Assembly (NCBI GenBank): GCA_024760905.1
Contig: CM045733.1
Span: 24,338,501-24,402,500 of the forward strand
Direction of reading: 5' to 3'
Length of the DNA stretch: 64,000 bases
Source of the DNA: Plotosus lineatus
Taxonomy: Eukaryota; Chordata; Actinopteri; Siluriformes; Plotosidae
Shown: positions 11,445 to 23,108 of the stretch, piece after piece
How the letters are laid out: each line of letters opens with the position of its first letter
How positions within the stretch are numbered: the first letter of the stretch is position 1
Position numbers and translations under genes: made by a program
The notes under the pieces: generated by a model
Databases searched by the model: none
Seen by the model: only the letters and a program-made list of their open reading frames with translations
What the model was told of the DNA's origin: nothing

Positions 11445-11573
11445 CTAGGGACCCTAATAAAGGGTAAAGTGTTTCAGGAAAAAAAAAAGCATGACATTAC
11501 ATTCTTTAAACCAATGTAATGTCATGCTTTTTTTTTTTTCCTGAAACACTTTACCCTTTATTAGGGTCCCTAG
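11445..11573. repeat. 129-bp near-perfect palindrome
   Basis: Left arm from 11,445 (ctagggaccctaataaaggg) and right arm to 11,573 (ccctttattagggtccctag) match over about 56 nt including an A10/T13 tract, with a loop of about 15 nt (attctttaaaccaat). It lies just upstream of the full-length RTE. Confidence 0.92.
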
Positions 11574-11747
11574 ACATTACATTCTTACATTTTATTAGGG
11601 TCCCTGACATTACATTCTTTAAACCAATGCAGCCGTGAGGGGGGGGCACAAACCAGTGTCTCTCCCTCACGCCGGTCCCAAGCCCGGATAAATGCAGAGG
11701 GTTGCGTCAGGAAGGGCATCCGGCGTAAAACAAATGCCAAATAAACT

Positions 11748-12398
11748 ATGCGAATCACAAGAAAGAATGACATACCGGATCGGTCGAGGCCCGGGTTAAC
11801 AACGACCGCCATCAATGCCGTCAACCAACAGGGTGCTGATGGAAATTGGACTACTGTTGGTCGAAGACGTCGAAGAAGGAGAGGCGGGAGGCGTGTCCGT
11901 TGCCAGAGAGAGAAGAGGAAAGGCATGAGTCTAGGACTGAAAGTAGGGACTTTGAATATTGGAACTATGACAGGAAAAGGTAGAGAGCTGGCTGACATGA
12001 TGCAGAGGAGGAAGGTGGACATACTGTGTGTTCAGGAGACCAGGTGGAAAGGTCGCAAGGCTAGAAGCATAGGAGCAGGGTTTAAGCTGTTTTATCACGG
12101 TGTGGATGGGAAGAGAAATGGAGTCGGAGTCATCTTGAAGGAGGAGTTTGCCAGGAATGTTCTAGAAGTGAAAAGAGTGTCAGACAGAGTGATGAGTCTC
12201 AAGTTAGAAATTAAAGGTGTGATGGTCAATGTTGTTAGTGCTTATGCCCCACAGACAGGATGTGAGCGAGAAGAGAAGGAGAGATTCTGGAGGAGGTTAG
12301 ATGAAGTGATGCAGAGTACCCCAGAGGTGAAAGAGTGGTCATTGGGGCAGACTTCAATGGACATGTTGGTGCAGGAAACAGAGGGGACGAGGAAGTGA
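11748..12398 (+). pseudogene. RTE endonuclease part, 5' half of broken ORF
   Basis: Encodes a basic N-terminus (RRRRRRRGGRRV) and the first half of the endonuclease: LKVGTLNIGTMTGKGREL, ILCVQETRWKG (catalytic Glu), YHGVDGKRNGVGVILKE and VVSAYAPQTG. The frame is lost at about 12,319-12,322, where four C stand instead of the five in the copy at 24,601; the last residues here are read out of frame. Confidence 0.9.
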
Positions 12399-14743
12399 TG
12401 GGTAGGTTTGGTATCCAGGACAGGAACGCAGAAGGACAGATGTTGGTAGATTTTGCAAAAAGGATGGAAATGGCTGTGGTGAATACTTTCTTCCAGAAGA
12501 GAGAGGAGCATAGGGTGACTTATAAAAGTGGAGGTAGGAGCACACAGGTAGACTACATCTTGTGCAGGCGATGTAATTTAAAGGAAGTCAGTGACTGCAA
12601 AGTAGTAGCGGGTGAGAGTGTTGCCAAACAGCATAGGATGGTGGTGTGCAGGATGATGCTTATGGTGAGGAAGGTGAAGAAGGCAAAGGCAGAGCAGAAG
12701 ACAAAGTGGTGGAAGTTGAAAAAGGAAGAGTGTCGGGTTGTCTTCAAGGAGGAGTTGAAACAGGCTTTGGGTGGTCAGGAAGTGCTTCCAGATGACTGGA
12801 CAACTACAGCGAATGTGATCAGGGAGACAGGTAGGAGAATACTTGGTGTGTCATCTGGAAGGAAAGTAGATAAGGAGACTTGGTGGTGGAATGAGGAAGT
12901 GCAGGAGTGTGTACAAAGGAAGAGATTAGCTAAGAAGAAGTGGGACATTGACAAAACCGAAGAGAGTAAACAGGAGTACAGGGAGACACAACGTAAGGCA
13001 AAGGTAGCAGTGTCAAAGGCCAAACAGAGCGCGTTTGATGACTTGTATGCTCGGCTGGAAAGTAAGGAGGGAGAAAATGAATTATACAGGTTGGCACAGC
13101 AGAGAAATAGAGATGGGAAGGACGTGCAGCAAGTTAGATTGATAAAGGACAGAGAGGGAAATGTATTGACTGATGACAGAAGTGTGCTGGGAAGATGGAA
13201 AGAGTACTTTGAAGAGCTGATGAATGAGGAAAATGAGAGAGAGAAAAGAGTAGAAGAGGTGACTGTTGAGGACCAGGAAGTAGCAAAGATTAGTAAGGGT
13301 GAAGTGAGGAGGGCATTGAAGAGGATGAAGAATGGAAAGGCAGTTGGTCCTGATGACATACCGGTGGAGGTATGGAAGTGTCTAGGAGAGGTAGCAGTAG
13401 ATTTTCTGACAAGAACATTTAACAAGGTCTTAGAGAGTGAGAGGATGCCAGAGGAATGGAGGAGAAGTGTGCTGGTGCCCATTTTTAAGAACAAGGGAGA
13501 CGTGCAGAGTTGTGGCAACTACAGAGGGATAAAGTTGATGAGCCATACGATGAAGTTATGGGAAAGAATAGTGGAAGCTAGACTAAGGGCAGAAGTCAGC
13601 ATTTGTGAACAACAGTTTGGTTTCATGCCCAGAAAGAGCACCACAGATGCAGTGTTTGCCTTGAGGATGTTAATGGAGAAGTACAGAGAAGGTCAGACGG
13701 AGCTGCATTGTGCCTTTGTGGATCTGGAGAAAGCATATGACAGGGTGCCGAGAGAAGAACTGTGGTATTGCATGAGGAAGTCTGGAGTGGCAGAGAAGTA
13801 TGTTAGAGTGGTGCAGGACATGTATGAGAGATGTAAGACAGTGGTGAGGTGTGCTGTCGGTGTGACAGAAGAGTTCAAGGTGGAGGTGGGACTGCATCAA
13901 GGGTCAGCTCTCAGCCCCTTCTTGTTCGCTATGGTGATGGACAGGCTGACAGACGAGGTTAGACAAGATTCCCCATGGACTATGATGTTTGCAGATGACA
14001 TTGTAATCTGTAGTGAGAGCAGAGAACAAGTGCAGGAAAATCTAGAGAGGTGGAGGTATGCCCTGGAAAGGAGGGGAATGAAGATTAGCCTCAGTAAGAC
14101 AGAATACATGTGCATGAATGCCAAGGACCAAAGAGGAACGGTGAGATTACAGGGAGCAGAGATAAGAAAGGTGGAGGATTTTAAGTACTTAGGCTCAACA
14201 ATCCAGAGCAATGGAGAGTGTGGAAAAGAGGTGAAGAAGCGTGTGCAGGCAGGCTGGAATGGTTGGAGAAAAGTGTCCGGTGTGATGTGTGATAGGAGGG
14301 TATCGGCAAAAATGAAAGGAAAAGTGTACAAAACGGTGTTGAGGCCAACGATGCTGTATGGGTTAGAAACAGTGGCCCTGGGGAAAAGACAGGAGGCAGA
14401 GTTGGAGGTAGCAGAGATGAAAATGTTGAGGTTCTCTTTGGGAGTAACGAGGATGGATAGGATTAGGAATGAGCACGTCAGAGGGACAGCACATGTAAGA
14501 CGTTTTGGAGACAAAGTCAGAGAGGCTAGATTGAGATGGTTTGGACATGTACAGAGGAGGGATAGTGAGTATATTGGTAATAGGATGCTGAGGCTGGAAC
14601 TACCAGGCAAAAGGCCTAGAGGAAGACCAAAGAGACGATTCATGGATGTGGTAAAGGAGGACATGAAGGTCGTTGGTGTAAGAGAAGAAGATGCAAAGGA
14701 TAGGGTGAGATGGAGGCAGATGATTCGCTGTGGCGACCCCTGA
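12335..14743 (+). pseudogene. RTE endonuclease end plus reverse transcriptase, 3' part of broken ORF
   Basis: 802 residues. It starts VVIGADFNGHVG-like endonuclease motif, continues through QVDYILCRRC, then reverse transcriptase: [54 protein letters not shown] (first catalytic Asp), GLHQGSALSPFLFAMVMD, FADDIVICSE (catalytic Asp pair), and the C-terminal RPRGRPKRRFMDVVKED. Apart from the single frameshift upstream the whole protein is open, so the insertion is recent. Confidence 0.95.
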
Positions 14744-14789
14744 AGGGAAAAGCCGAAAGGAAAAGAAGATTACATTCTTTAAACCAAAT

Positions 14790-15234
14790 GAAGAGGCCAC
14801 ATCTAAGTTATTAATAAAAAAAAAAAAAAACTTCACAGACATGTATTTAGCATAGTTTAGGAAACAATATTGGCTTGCAGTGGAAGGAGAGACACATAAG
14901 CACTCATAGTCTGCTAGCAGTTGTCCTGGACAGATTTGTACTCACAAGCTGTTTGCATATGCTGGGCAGATTACACTGATCCAACTGTAAGCCTGAAACG
15001 ATGCAATCATTCATAAATACAGCGTGAACAACCATGTGCATGCCATGCCCAGTGCTCCGGGGCTCCACATAACCATCTGTTACCGATTAATCGTGAGGAA
15101 GATGGCAGTGGTGGTTGTGCTGTAGAGGTTACACCCTGTTGATGCTGGCACAATAGAACTTAATTATACAGTATATTTTAAGTATATTGTATGCTCTGTG
15201 TACAGCACATTCAACTTATTTTGGTTCAATTATG
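14790..15234. other. no feature recognised
   Basis: Unique-looking sequence between the RTE and the next SINE; a run of about 14 A near 14,817 is the only notable feature. Confidence 0.4.
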
Positions 15235-15243
15235 TCATAAATA

Positions 15244-15576
15244 GCAGGCAGTGGTGGCCAGGTGATAAGGTGCCGGATCACTGATCCCAAGATTGGGGGT
15301 TCAAGCTGCACTCTCAACAGGTTGTCATTGACCACCCAGTGCAGCTAACTGGGTTATCAAAGGCCGTCCATGTCTCTCACTGTCTATGGTGTGAGGCATG
15401 TAAAAGAACCATTGCTGACTTTCACCAAGAGGAGCTGCATAGCCGACAGCATGTTTCTGCCTTGCGATGGCCTGCTGAGCCGTCCACGGTGTACTCTGCC
15501 CTCGCCCAGAGTGAGCTGAGATTGGCACCAGCGACCTCAATTAGGATTAAACGGTTCAGTAAATGAATGAATGATA
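15244..15576 (+). repeat. SINE-A with AATGAATG tail
   Basis: Head 'ggcagtggtggccaggtgat', body 'tgtctctcactgtctatggt', and tail 'cctcaattaggattaaacgg' with AATGAATGAATG. Target duplication TCATAAATA at 15,235-15,243 and 15,577-15,585. Confidence 0.88.
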
Positions 15577-16171
15577 TCATAAATATTCAGTCTAATCTAT
15601 GCCAGAAAAGGTAGATGAAATATCCTTTCTGTTTTTCAGTTTTTATTAGACATTTATTAGATGAAATACTATCCATACTATTTGTGGCATTACTGTACTT
15701 CAAAAATACAGTACCACTGGAACATTTGATTCTATAAACATCATTATAAATCATTATATTTTATTTCTTTGTCATATAGGTTTTACATTTTACTTGAGAT
15801 TTTATACAAAGGTTGTTTTTGTGCATTATTGAGGGGGCTCTGAGTCCAAGAATTTCATTGCCGGTAATGATGTACCACTGTTACCTGTATATAACAATAA
15901 ACTTGAAACCTCAAATCATTATGAGAGCAACGGACAGTGACATCACCAGCAATCTACACAAGGAAGGAATCATAATGTGTTGTTCGAAGAAGGCCTTGAG
16001 AAAAGATATAAAGAAGCCATACAGAGATCAGAAACAACATTTCTGTAGCCAAAGTAACTGAAAGTCCAAACTGTGGAGAAACTAAGAACCTGGTATGATC
16101 CAAAACTTTCAAATGCCTTTGTCACTTTGGGTAACTGCTTTTGGACGGAGATCATTAATATTGAGTGTGAC

Positions 16172-16517
16172 ATGTTGACTCAGTGGTTAGCATGTTCACC
16201 TCACAGCAGGGTCCCGGGTCTGAATCCTGGGCTAGGAACCTTTCTGTGTGGAGTTTACCTGTCACCCCATGCTGGTGTGGGTTTTCTCCGGGTATTCCAG
16301 TTTCCTCCCAAAGTCTAAAAACATGCACAGTAGGCTGATTGGTGGTTACAAATTGCCCTTAAGTGTGAGTGTGGTTGTGAAATTATTGTGTGTTTTGGGC
16401 CAACTGTGGTTTGTTGAGCTGTACAGGGTGTACCCCATCTTTGCCAGAGTCAGCTGTGATGGGCACCAGCCTGCTCATGACCCTAACTAGAATTCAGTGG
16501 CTTAGAATGAATGATTA
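16172..16517 (+). repeat. SINE-B
   Basis: Head 'cagtggttagcatgttcacc' then 'tcacagcagg', 'gtgtggagtttacctgtcac', 'acatgcacagtaggctgat', and a tail with 'accctaactagaattcagtg' and 'aatgaatgat'. Confidence 0.8.
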
Positions 16518-16519
16518 GA

Positions 16520-16795
16520 CTCCCGAGTGGCACATCGAAAAGGTGTGTGACTATTAACCTGGAGATCGCAAATTAGAATCCGGTTTAATGCCACAAAGAT
16601 CCGTGACCAGGAGTCCATGGGACATAATTGGCCGAGCTCTCACAGGAGTGAGAGGCAGCACTCACTCACTTCCGTGTCACTCACCACGATCGCCAGCAAA
16701 TCAAGGGTGTCTGTGAGCTCATTCATTAGAGGTAGCGGATAGCGTTTTCCCTCCAAATGTGTTAGACGGCCCCCAAATATGCACGTGATCATAGT
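16520..16795 (+). repeat. SINE-C (third tRNA-derived family)
   Basis: Head 'gactcccgagtggcacatcg' with the box-B-like 'gcaaattagaatccgg', then 'ataattggccgagctctcac' and 'attagaggtagcggatagcg'. The layout matches tRNA-derived SINEs with a CTCCCGAGTGGCGCA head known from ray-finned fish. Confidence 0.65.
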
Positions 16796-17043
16796 TCAAA
16801 AAGAGGTGAAAAAAGTCACTACTAACACAAAAAGAACTTAATAGGCGGAAAGATTAAGGTTTAAGACTTAAGTTTATTGTAATTCCACTCCAAAATAACC
16901 TATAGCTTAAAGAATCTCCAGTACAAACTAGAAAATGCATTACATGAAGAATGAAAAAGTTTGGTGATGTCACCAGGTGGCTGGTGTCCCGTAGCTCTTA
17001 TAAGCAGAGAATATAGCACAAACCTTTGCCACCAAACCTTTAA

Positions 17044-17409
17044 AGGGGAAATGAAATGCCGACTAAATAAGTTGGCGGGCTATCGACCCGAAAGCCGCCC
17101 ATTGCTAAGTGCCCGCCTACACAAAGTTACCGTGACATCACTGGGTACTTAAGGGCTTTTTATTATTATGCATTGACGCGTTGCTAGCCATTGTGATATT
17201 TACACAAGTTCACAACCACCAACCCAGTGACGTCACAGGAAACGACCAGGGACCAATGGCGGCTTACATGGTCTCACACCATGAATTTCAAATTGGATTT
17301 ACAGTACATTATTATCAGGGCGATTTTCAATTGATCAGCTGCAAAAACGTGATATTGAGGACCAGATGAAGCGACACAATGTTACATTGCGATGTGCTTC
17401 ATTTCCCCT
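17044..17409. mobile_element. Kolobok-like MITE
   Basis: 366 bp between TTAA duplications (17,040-17,043 and 17,410-17,413); ends AGGGGAAATGAA and mirrored TTCATTTCCCCT. TTAA target and AGGGG termini are usual for Kolobok-type elements. No coding sequence. Confidence 0.75.
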
Positions 17410-17617
17410 TTAAGTTTGTAATATACTTAAAGAGAATATCAGTAAATAGCTGAAATTATAGATTATTAAATAAAATCTCATAATTATTTATATTTGAAGT
17501 CAATGTAAAGAAAATATTTCAAATGACTTGTATATGTTGTCATTTAGCAATACTCGATTCTTGCATACCTTGCTGTGAAATGTTTTGTTAAAAATTCTAT
17601 TTCACTGTTCAGAAGGT

Positions 17618-18292
17618 ATGGGCAGTGGCGGCCTAGTGGTATAGGGTGCTGGATCGCTAATCCTAAGGTTGGGATCAAGGTTGGGTTGAGTCCCACTCTC
17701 CACAAGGTTCCCCCCCCCCCCCCCCCCCCCCCAGTGCAGCTAACTGGGTTATCAAAGGCCAGCCATGTCTCTCACTGTCTATGATGAGAGGTTCATGTAA
17801 AAGAACCATTGCTGACTTTCAACAACATTATTGGGCAGTGGCTAGACCCTGCTTGGAGCTGGCCTAGAATGGAGAGGTAAGACACCTTGAGGAAGTGACA
17901 GTACACCCTTAGCCGTCCTTACCAGGGTCATGGTGTATATGTACGACAAACGTGGAGAATACTCTCTAGGCAGTGCTTCCTACCCTATTCTCTTGTTAGA
18001 GGAAGAAGCTACTGATGCTGCTTGTGTCATAAAATGGGGGCAAAGGAAGAATCTTTTCCAGTTTGGCCCACAGTATTCACTTGTGGTGTGGCGTCCCACA
18101 TTAGCTTTGTTCGACAACCACTATGGAATTGGAAATCCCTAGTGGTTGCCCGCCCTAGGGCGACCAAATGAATGAAATGTAGCTGCAAAGCCATCAGCTT
18201 GTTTCCACCTGGCGAGCTGTCCAGGGTGCCCTTGGCCGGAGTAGGCTGGGATGAGCGCCAGCCACCCTGTGACCCTAAGCGCTTACAGAAAA
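17618..18292 (+). repeat. SINE-A (AATTAGG-type tail, diverged) split by an insertion
   Basis: Target duplication TGTTCAGAAGGT at 17,606-17,617 and 18,293-18,304. Head and body run to about 17,825 and resume at about 18,180 (tagctgcaaagccatcagct). About 350 bases between (gggcagtggctagaccctgc to gcgaccaaatgaatgaaatg) are an unidentified insert, possibly another SINE since it also ends in an ATGAATG tail. The body holds a 26-base poly-C run at 17,709. Confidence 0.8.
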
Positions 18293-18664
18293 TGTTCAGA
18301 AGGTGTTTAGTTTAAGGATACAATGATGATCATTTTGATTCAGAATGTATTTTTAATAAATAATTTTAGTACACAGTGCTACTATTTTACTTTGTGACAT
18401 TTATAAATAGTGTGTTTCAAATGATGTATTATCTTTAATCACTTTATTCTAGTCAGTTGTGTGTGGACCATATCCAAGGGACATACAAGGAAATACATAC
18501 GTAATGGTATTTTCTGAGTGTTTGGTAATGAAAACCACACAACACTGGTGAACATTTAAAACTCAGTACAGAGGGGAATTCAAATACAGGATTGAATCGC
18601 AGTCCCTATAGCTGCAAGTCAGCAATGACACCTGCTGCACTACTCTTCCACGCCACTTTTAAAT

Positions 18665-18972
18665 TATTCATTTATTCATTCATTTTCTGAACCGCTTAAT
18701 CCTAATTAGGGTTGCAGAATTACTGGTGCCCATCTCAGCCGACTCTGGGAGAGGGCAGGGTACACCCTGGACAGACAGGGTAGACCCGTTGGTGTGATTT
18801 GGAACAGCCAATTAACTTACTGTGCATGTTTTTGAACTGTATTAGGAAACCCGAGTACGCAAGCCTGGGAGAACATGCATACTCCACATGGAAATGCCCG
18901 AGCTGGGAATCAAGCCCAGGACATTCCTGCTGTGAGGCGGACGTGCTAACCACTGCACCACTGTGCCGCCAC
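18665..18972 (-). repeat. SINE-B, full copy, reverse
   Basis: In reverse: head GGCGGCACAGTGGTGCAGTG, then TTAGCACGTCCGCCTCACAG, TGTCCTGGGCTTGATTCCC (box B), body with CATGCACAGTAAGTTAATTG, and tail TAATTAGGATTAAGCGGTTC with AATGAATGAATG repeats. Flanking TTTTAAATTA and TTTTAATTA are a likely target duplication. Confidence 0.88.
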
Positions 18973-18979
18973 CTTTTAA

Positions 18980-20910
18980 TTACGCTTCTTGTAAATGATA
19001 ACATACGTTTTTTAATGCCATTCACAAATATGTCACATTAGTCAACATGTATCAAGAGATAGAGATGATAATACTTTGCCACCATTGGATTAGTGAACAA
19101 TTTTTTTTTTTTTTTGTCAAATTTGGTGTTTCTTATTTGTAGAAACTGTCTTTGTTACAAAAACTCTATATGGTTTGCATTAACATTAATCTCCTTTTTA
19201 CTTGTAGGAAATATCTGTCCAGTGTTCTTGTTTAATTTATTTTCTTTCTTCTCCAACAGATCCCATGAGAATGAAGGCAGTGAGGGAATTTTAATCATCC
19301 TAACTCTTCCCACCTAGTTAATATTCATTCGACAGCTGTGCCTTCAAACAAGTCCTCTACGTTTGGACACTCCCTTGTACAGAGCAAACAGTGGTGAGAA
19401 AGATCCTGCTGATGACACCGGTTCATCTTTTTTTTTTTCTGCTGACTGGACGAGGAACATCTAAGGAGGAGTTTCTCCAGGCTGGAGTCTTAGCTGTGGT
19501 GTGGAATACTACAGTCAGTATGTATCAGAGGAGATCGTTCTCTGTGCATTATCAGTCGACAGTAGTGTTGTCACGTGGAAGAAGAGTATGGACTGACAGT
19601 GCTCGGTCAATTTATTTTTGTAATGCTGTTTGCATAATTTCTATTTTTATAAAGTAAAATTCCCTCTTGGAAATGGACTAAGAAAAACCAAGCATACCTA
19701 CAGACATACTCAGTATAAACATTTCATAGAAGTACATGCCCAGTTTCTTCATTAGGGCAAAACAATATAGCATTATTTCTACTAAGTTGAATATACAGTA
19801 TTTTAATCTATGTTTATTTAGTTTTTAGTGTATAACAGGAGAGTTATTCCTTTTATAGCTTCATAAAGCCAATCTAACGATTATAATGAAATGGGTATCA
19901 AATTACTGTTGATGTGTGGTCAGTACCATTTTTCCTTTAGTAATACTATGTTTTGAAAAGAACTCCTGACTTTTGAGCCATTTTCTTCAATGCTTTAAAA
20001 AGAACAATTGAAAACCAAAACAGAGACCTAAAATTAATGGGACATGACTTGAATCATCAATCACGAGGTGTAATATCTATGCCTAGAGAGCCATAAACTC
20101 ATTTCAGACACTTTGGTAATATTATGATTAAATGGATTTGTGAAGTGGGCTACCTTCATTATATTCAGCAATCAACTCCATTATACTCCAGGCTCTCTTC
20201 TGTGTACCATTTTTCATTACATCACATGAACATTATATCTGTTTTACAAAACCTTGGGCATGATTTCAGGAGACTAGTGAATAGACACTGGGGGTGGGGG
20301 TGGGGGGGGGGGGGTCCTCACATATGAATCTGATAATGTGCCTGTTATCAGGATTATATTTTCTGACCTCTAATCTCCATGTTGAAAAACATGCAGATAA
20401 ATTAGTCTTATTGCTATAAACTTCTTCCTTTCAAATGTTGCCATGTTTTTTCTAAAATATTAATATTCACAGAAGTTCAAGAAGACGCGATAAGGAAAAC
20501 ACATGTTGGTAATTAATTGTTGATGCAATCGTAGAAAATAATGAGATATTAAGTTTTTGTCTGTGGACTAAATAATTAGTAAATAGATAATCAATTATAT
20601 GTACAAATTGATTGTTACAGTTGTTGCGTTGACAATACCATTTCCATTGTGGAGTCTGTACCCTAATAATAGTCCATTTATCTATTTCCATGTAGTATAT
20701 TAAAGTCTGAATTATTAGGCTAAAAAAAGATGCCGTTAGCCACATGGCATTAACTCAGCTCAGAGTTTGCAAACTTCACCTGACCTGTCTCCGTCATGGT
20801 TAAAATGTGTATAAATAAATTACATGAATCTAATTTAACTTTGCTTTCCTTTATGTTTCAGTATAATATATTCTAAATCAATGAATGGGTTTAAAACACA
20901 CTGTTAAGTT
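18980..20910. other. no gene recognised
   Basis: Includes a poly-T run at 19,100 and a G-rich run at 20,289-20,314. The open frames at 19,093-19,317 and 19,391-19,657 show no domain and no convincing splice context. Confidence 0.45.
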
Positions 20911-20914
20911 GACA

Positions 20915-21225
20915 GCTCAGTGGCCTGGTGGTAAAGTGCTGGATCAGTGATCCCAAGGTTGGGGGTTCAAGCCCCACTATCAAGGGTTTGTCACTGTCCC
21001 TGCAGTGCAGCTAACTGGGTTATCAAAGGGTGGCCATATCTCTCACTGTCTATGGTGAGACACTGTAAAAGAACCATTGCTGACTTTCCTCAAGGGTAGG
21101 CTGCATGGCTGTCAGTGTGTTTCTGCCCTGCGATGGCCTGGCTGCCCTTGCCCAGAGTCGACTGAGATTTGCACCAGCCTCCATGTGACCCTAAGTGGTT
21201 CATAAAATGAATGAATAAGTGAATG
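20915..21225 (+). repeat. SINE-A with AATGAATG tail
   Basis: Head 'gctcagtggcctggtggtaa', body 'tatctctcactgtctatggt', tail 'gtgaccctaagtggttcata' with AATGAATGAATAAG. Confidence 0.78.
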
Positions 21226-21229
21226 TGAA

Positions 21230-22290
21230 GTTAACACAGCGCTTGTGCTCAGAGCATTCTGAGTGCTAGGAGCTCAAATCTTGAATTGGATGACTTTTTA
21301 TGTTCTCATGCAATATGTATTCAAACAATTACTCATTTCAAACTCCGGCACTAATTGTGACATCCACCTGACTTTCTGCAAATACTTGTTACCAGTAATT
21401 ATCCCAATATAGTGAACCAAAGATATGCAATATCAGTACTGTACTTAAGTAACTTTTATACTCAACACAGAGCCCGCAGAGCGATTTGCAAAGTGGAGGG
21501 GCTCACTGAAAATATTCAGATTTTAGATTATTTGAAACACTAATCCCATTGCTTGAGTTTGGAAAACCAGGCGTGTGCGATGTTCTGATCTTAGCCTCTC
21601 ATCCTTGTATGCGCACCCAAGAACCAAGGCCTGAGAGAGGTGGCACTTATATTCTTGTATCGATGGTTTGAAGTCATGTTTCAGTACATTCCCTAGAAGG
21701 CAGCTGGTATATTACTATATGCTTGGTGCATAAACATTTATATTACACGATGTACTATGTTTGTACAAACTATGCATTTTAAACAATTTTGAGACATCAT
21801 TCGGCATACTTAAAAATTATCTTTGGGTTGAGAAAAGGTATGGGGCTTCTGCATCATGAGCCCTCAATGTAAAAATCAACATTTGAATGGATCTCATCCT
21901 CAGTATGGAGCAATATCAGACTTGAGTGGCTGGTGTCTACAAGAGGAAGTAATGTTTTGAATGCTTATTATTTTCCATAGAAAAGTAAAACCCAGACAAA
22001 GATCGTAATGTCTAGTTTCAATTAATTCTATAAGGAAATTGCTCTCAAAGTTCGGAACATAGAGAAGTACAGTGGTGAGTTACATATGTGACCATGGTTT
22101 GACTACTAAGGTCACCCCCCCCCCATGATGCACCATGGCCTTTATAAAATCTGAGCTAATAAATAGACTACATTGAAGAAAAATATTTCCAGATGGATTT
22201 TGCACGATCACTATGGTTATTTTTAATGCAAATGACGACTGACACAGACTCCCACAGATACACATCTGCTAAAATGAAACAATAATACAC
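21230..22290. other. no feature recognised
   Basis: No exon of the fibulin-1 D-type end or of another gene was recognised here. Confidence 0.35.
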
Positions 22291-22299
22291 AGTAGCTGT

Positions 22300-22644
22300 T
22301 AAGGATTTGGCCAGCTGTTGTGCACAATGGGCTGATCATTAACAACAAACACAACAATCTTAGCCATGAAACTACTTAAGATGCCATTTTGCATCAGTCT
22401 GATTTTCACAGTGAGCAGAAAGTCCCAGGGTTCTGGTAGTGATCCGTTTTTTGGACACTGAAGAATCTGCATCTCCATCTCTGATAAACAGCTGGATGTT
22501 GTCCCCAGGAACTGAGCTAGATGGCCTCATACAGAAAACAGCAATGGGTGTGGGGATATTAGTAAGACATGTGAGACTGTAGACGAAGATTCTTAGAGGC
22601 AGGGACTGGCACTCTCTATTCTGCTCACAAGGCAAGTGTTCACA
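22300..22644 (-). pseudogene. fibulin-1 isoform-C-type terminal exon, frameshifted
   Basis: Acceptor CTAGTCAG leads into CEHLPCEQNRECQSLPLRI and, further on, SSSVPGDNIQLFIRDGD, matching the C-isoform end of fibulin-1 (CERLPCHENRECSKLPLRI, SSAVPGDSMQL). The open frame stops at 22,372. The matching end (PEPWDFLLTVKI, SSFMAKIVVFV) continues in another frame to about 22,300, and some 14 residues between are missing. So there is a deletion plus frameshift. Confidence 0.75.
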
Positions 22645-22836
22645 CTGACTAGAGAGAATGTAGCACAGAAATAAGCAGAAAAAATACATCACTTCAGTTG
22701 AAAACAATCCTAACAGTGTAATATATCAACAAGCTGTGTATGGTGAAGCATAAGGGCAAAACACTTCACCATAAACTCAACAGAAAATCAGAAATCACAA
22801 CAGAAAATAGGTGTAATATTCTCACTTTATTGTTAC

Positions 22837-22949
22837 ACGCCGGTATTCAGGTGGACAATCAACTGATAGACAGCAAAATCCACCCAAGATATTAAAGCAT
22901 TTCGGTGTGGCAGAACAATTGTGTGCTCCGGTCACACACTCGTCAATTT
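22837..22949 (-). pseudogene. fibulin-1-like last shared EGF exon
   Basis: 113 nt, acceptor TGCAG, donor CGT|GTAACA. It reads [20 protein letters not shown], then [18 protein letters not shown]. It matches [20 protein letters not shown] and GGFRCLAFECPENYRR of fibulin-1, closer than to hemicentin. This exon alone is intact; it is called a pseudogene because of its neighbours. Confidence 0.78.
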
Positions 22950-23108
22950 CTGCACACAAGTTATAACCATCCTGACATACCATCATTTACATTCACATGC
23001 ATGAGTTTTTAATTATTACTTCTTATAGATATACATATGCATAGTCAAACATGTTTTTCACTGAAAAGTATAATAATAAGTGGCATCATATCTTTTCAGA
23101 AACTTTAT

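Larger units (their letters stand above)
11628..14768 (+). mobile_element. full-length RTE-clade LINE, one frameshift
   Basis: 3,141 bp flanked by the 19-bp duplication ATTACATTCTTTAAACCAA (11,609-11,627 and 14,769-14,787). A short 5' leader is followed by one long coding region for an apurinic-type endonuclease and reverse transcriptase, the enzymes that nick the target and copy the RNA there. The 3' end (tggcgacccctgaagggaa, agccgaaaggaaaagaag) has no poly(A), as in RTE elements. The protein resembles those often annotated as craniofacial development protein 2-like, a BovB/RTE derivative. Confidence 0.95.

Noticed and set aside
12775..13518. 247-residue minus-strand open frame
   Set aside because: It lies exactly opposite the RTE reverse transcriptase and recurs opposite other copies; Ser/Leu/Thr-rich composition is that of an antisense shadow.
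13897..14664. 255-residue minus-strand open frame and its counterpart at 40,178-41,074
   Set aside because: Antisense shadows of the RTE 3' coding part, present in several copies.
15247..15330. A working tRNA gene
   Set aside because: Box A and B-like words belong to the SINE heads; no cloverleaf with an intact acceptor stem was seen.
19093..19657. Two plus-strand frames that could be exons
   Set aside because: No recognisable domain and no matching neighbours; the first is largely hydrophobic translation of T-rich DNA.
20289..20314. G-quadruplex near 20.3 kb as a regulatory element
   Set aside because: It is a simple G-run with no gene nearby; nothing beyond composition supports a role.
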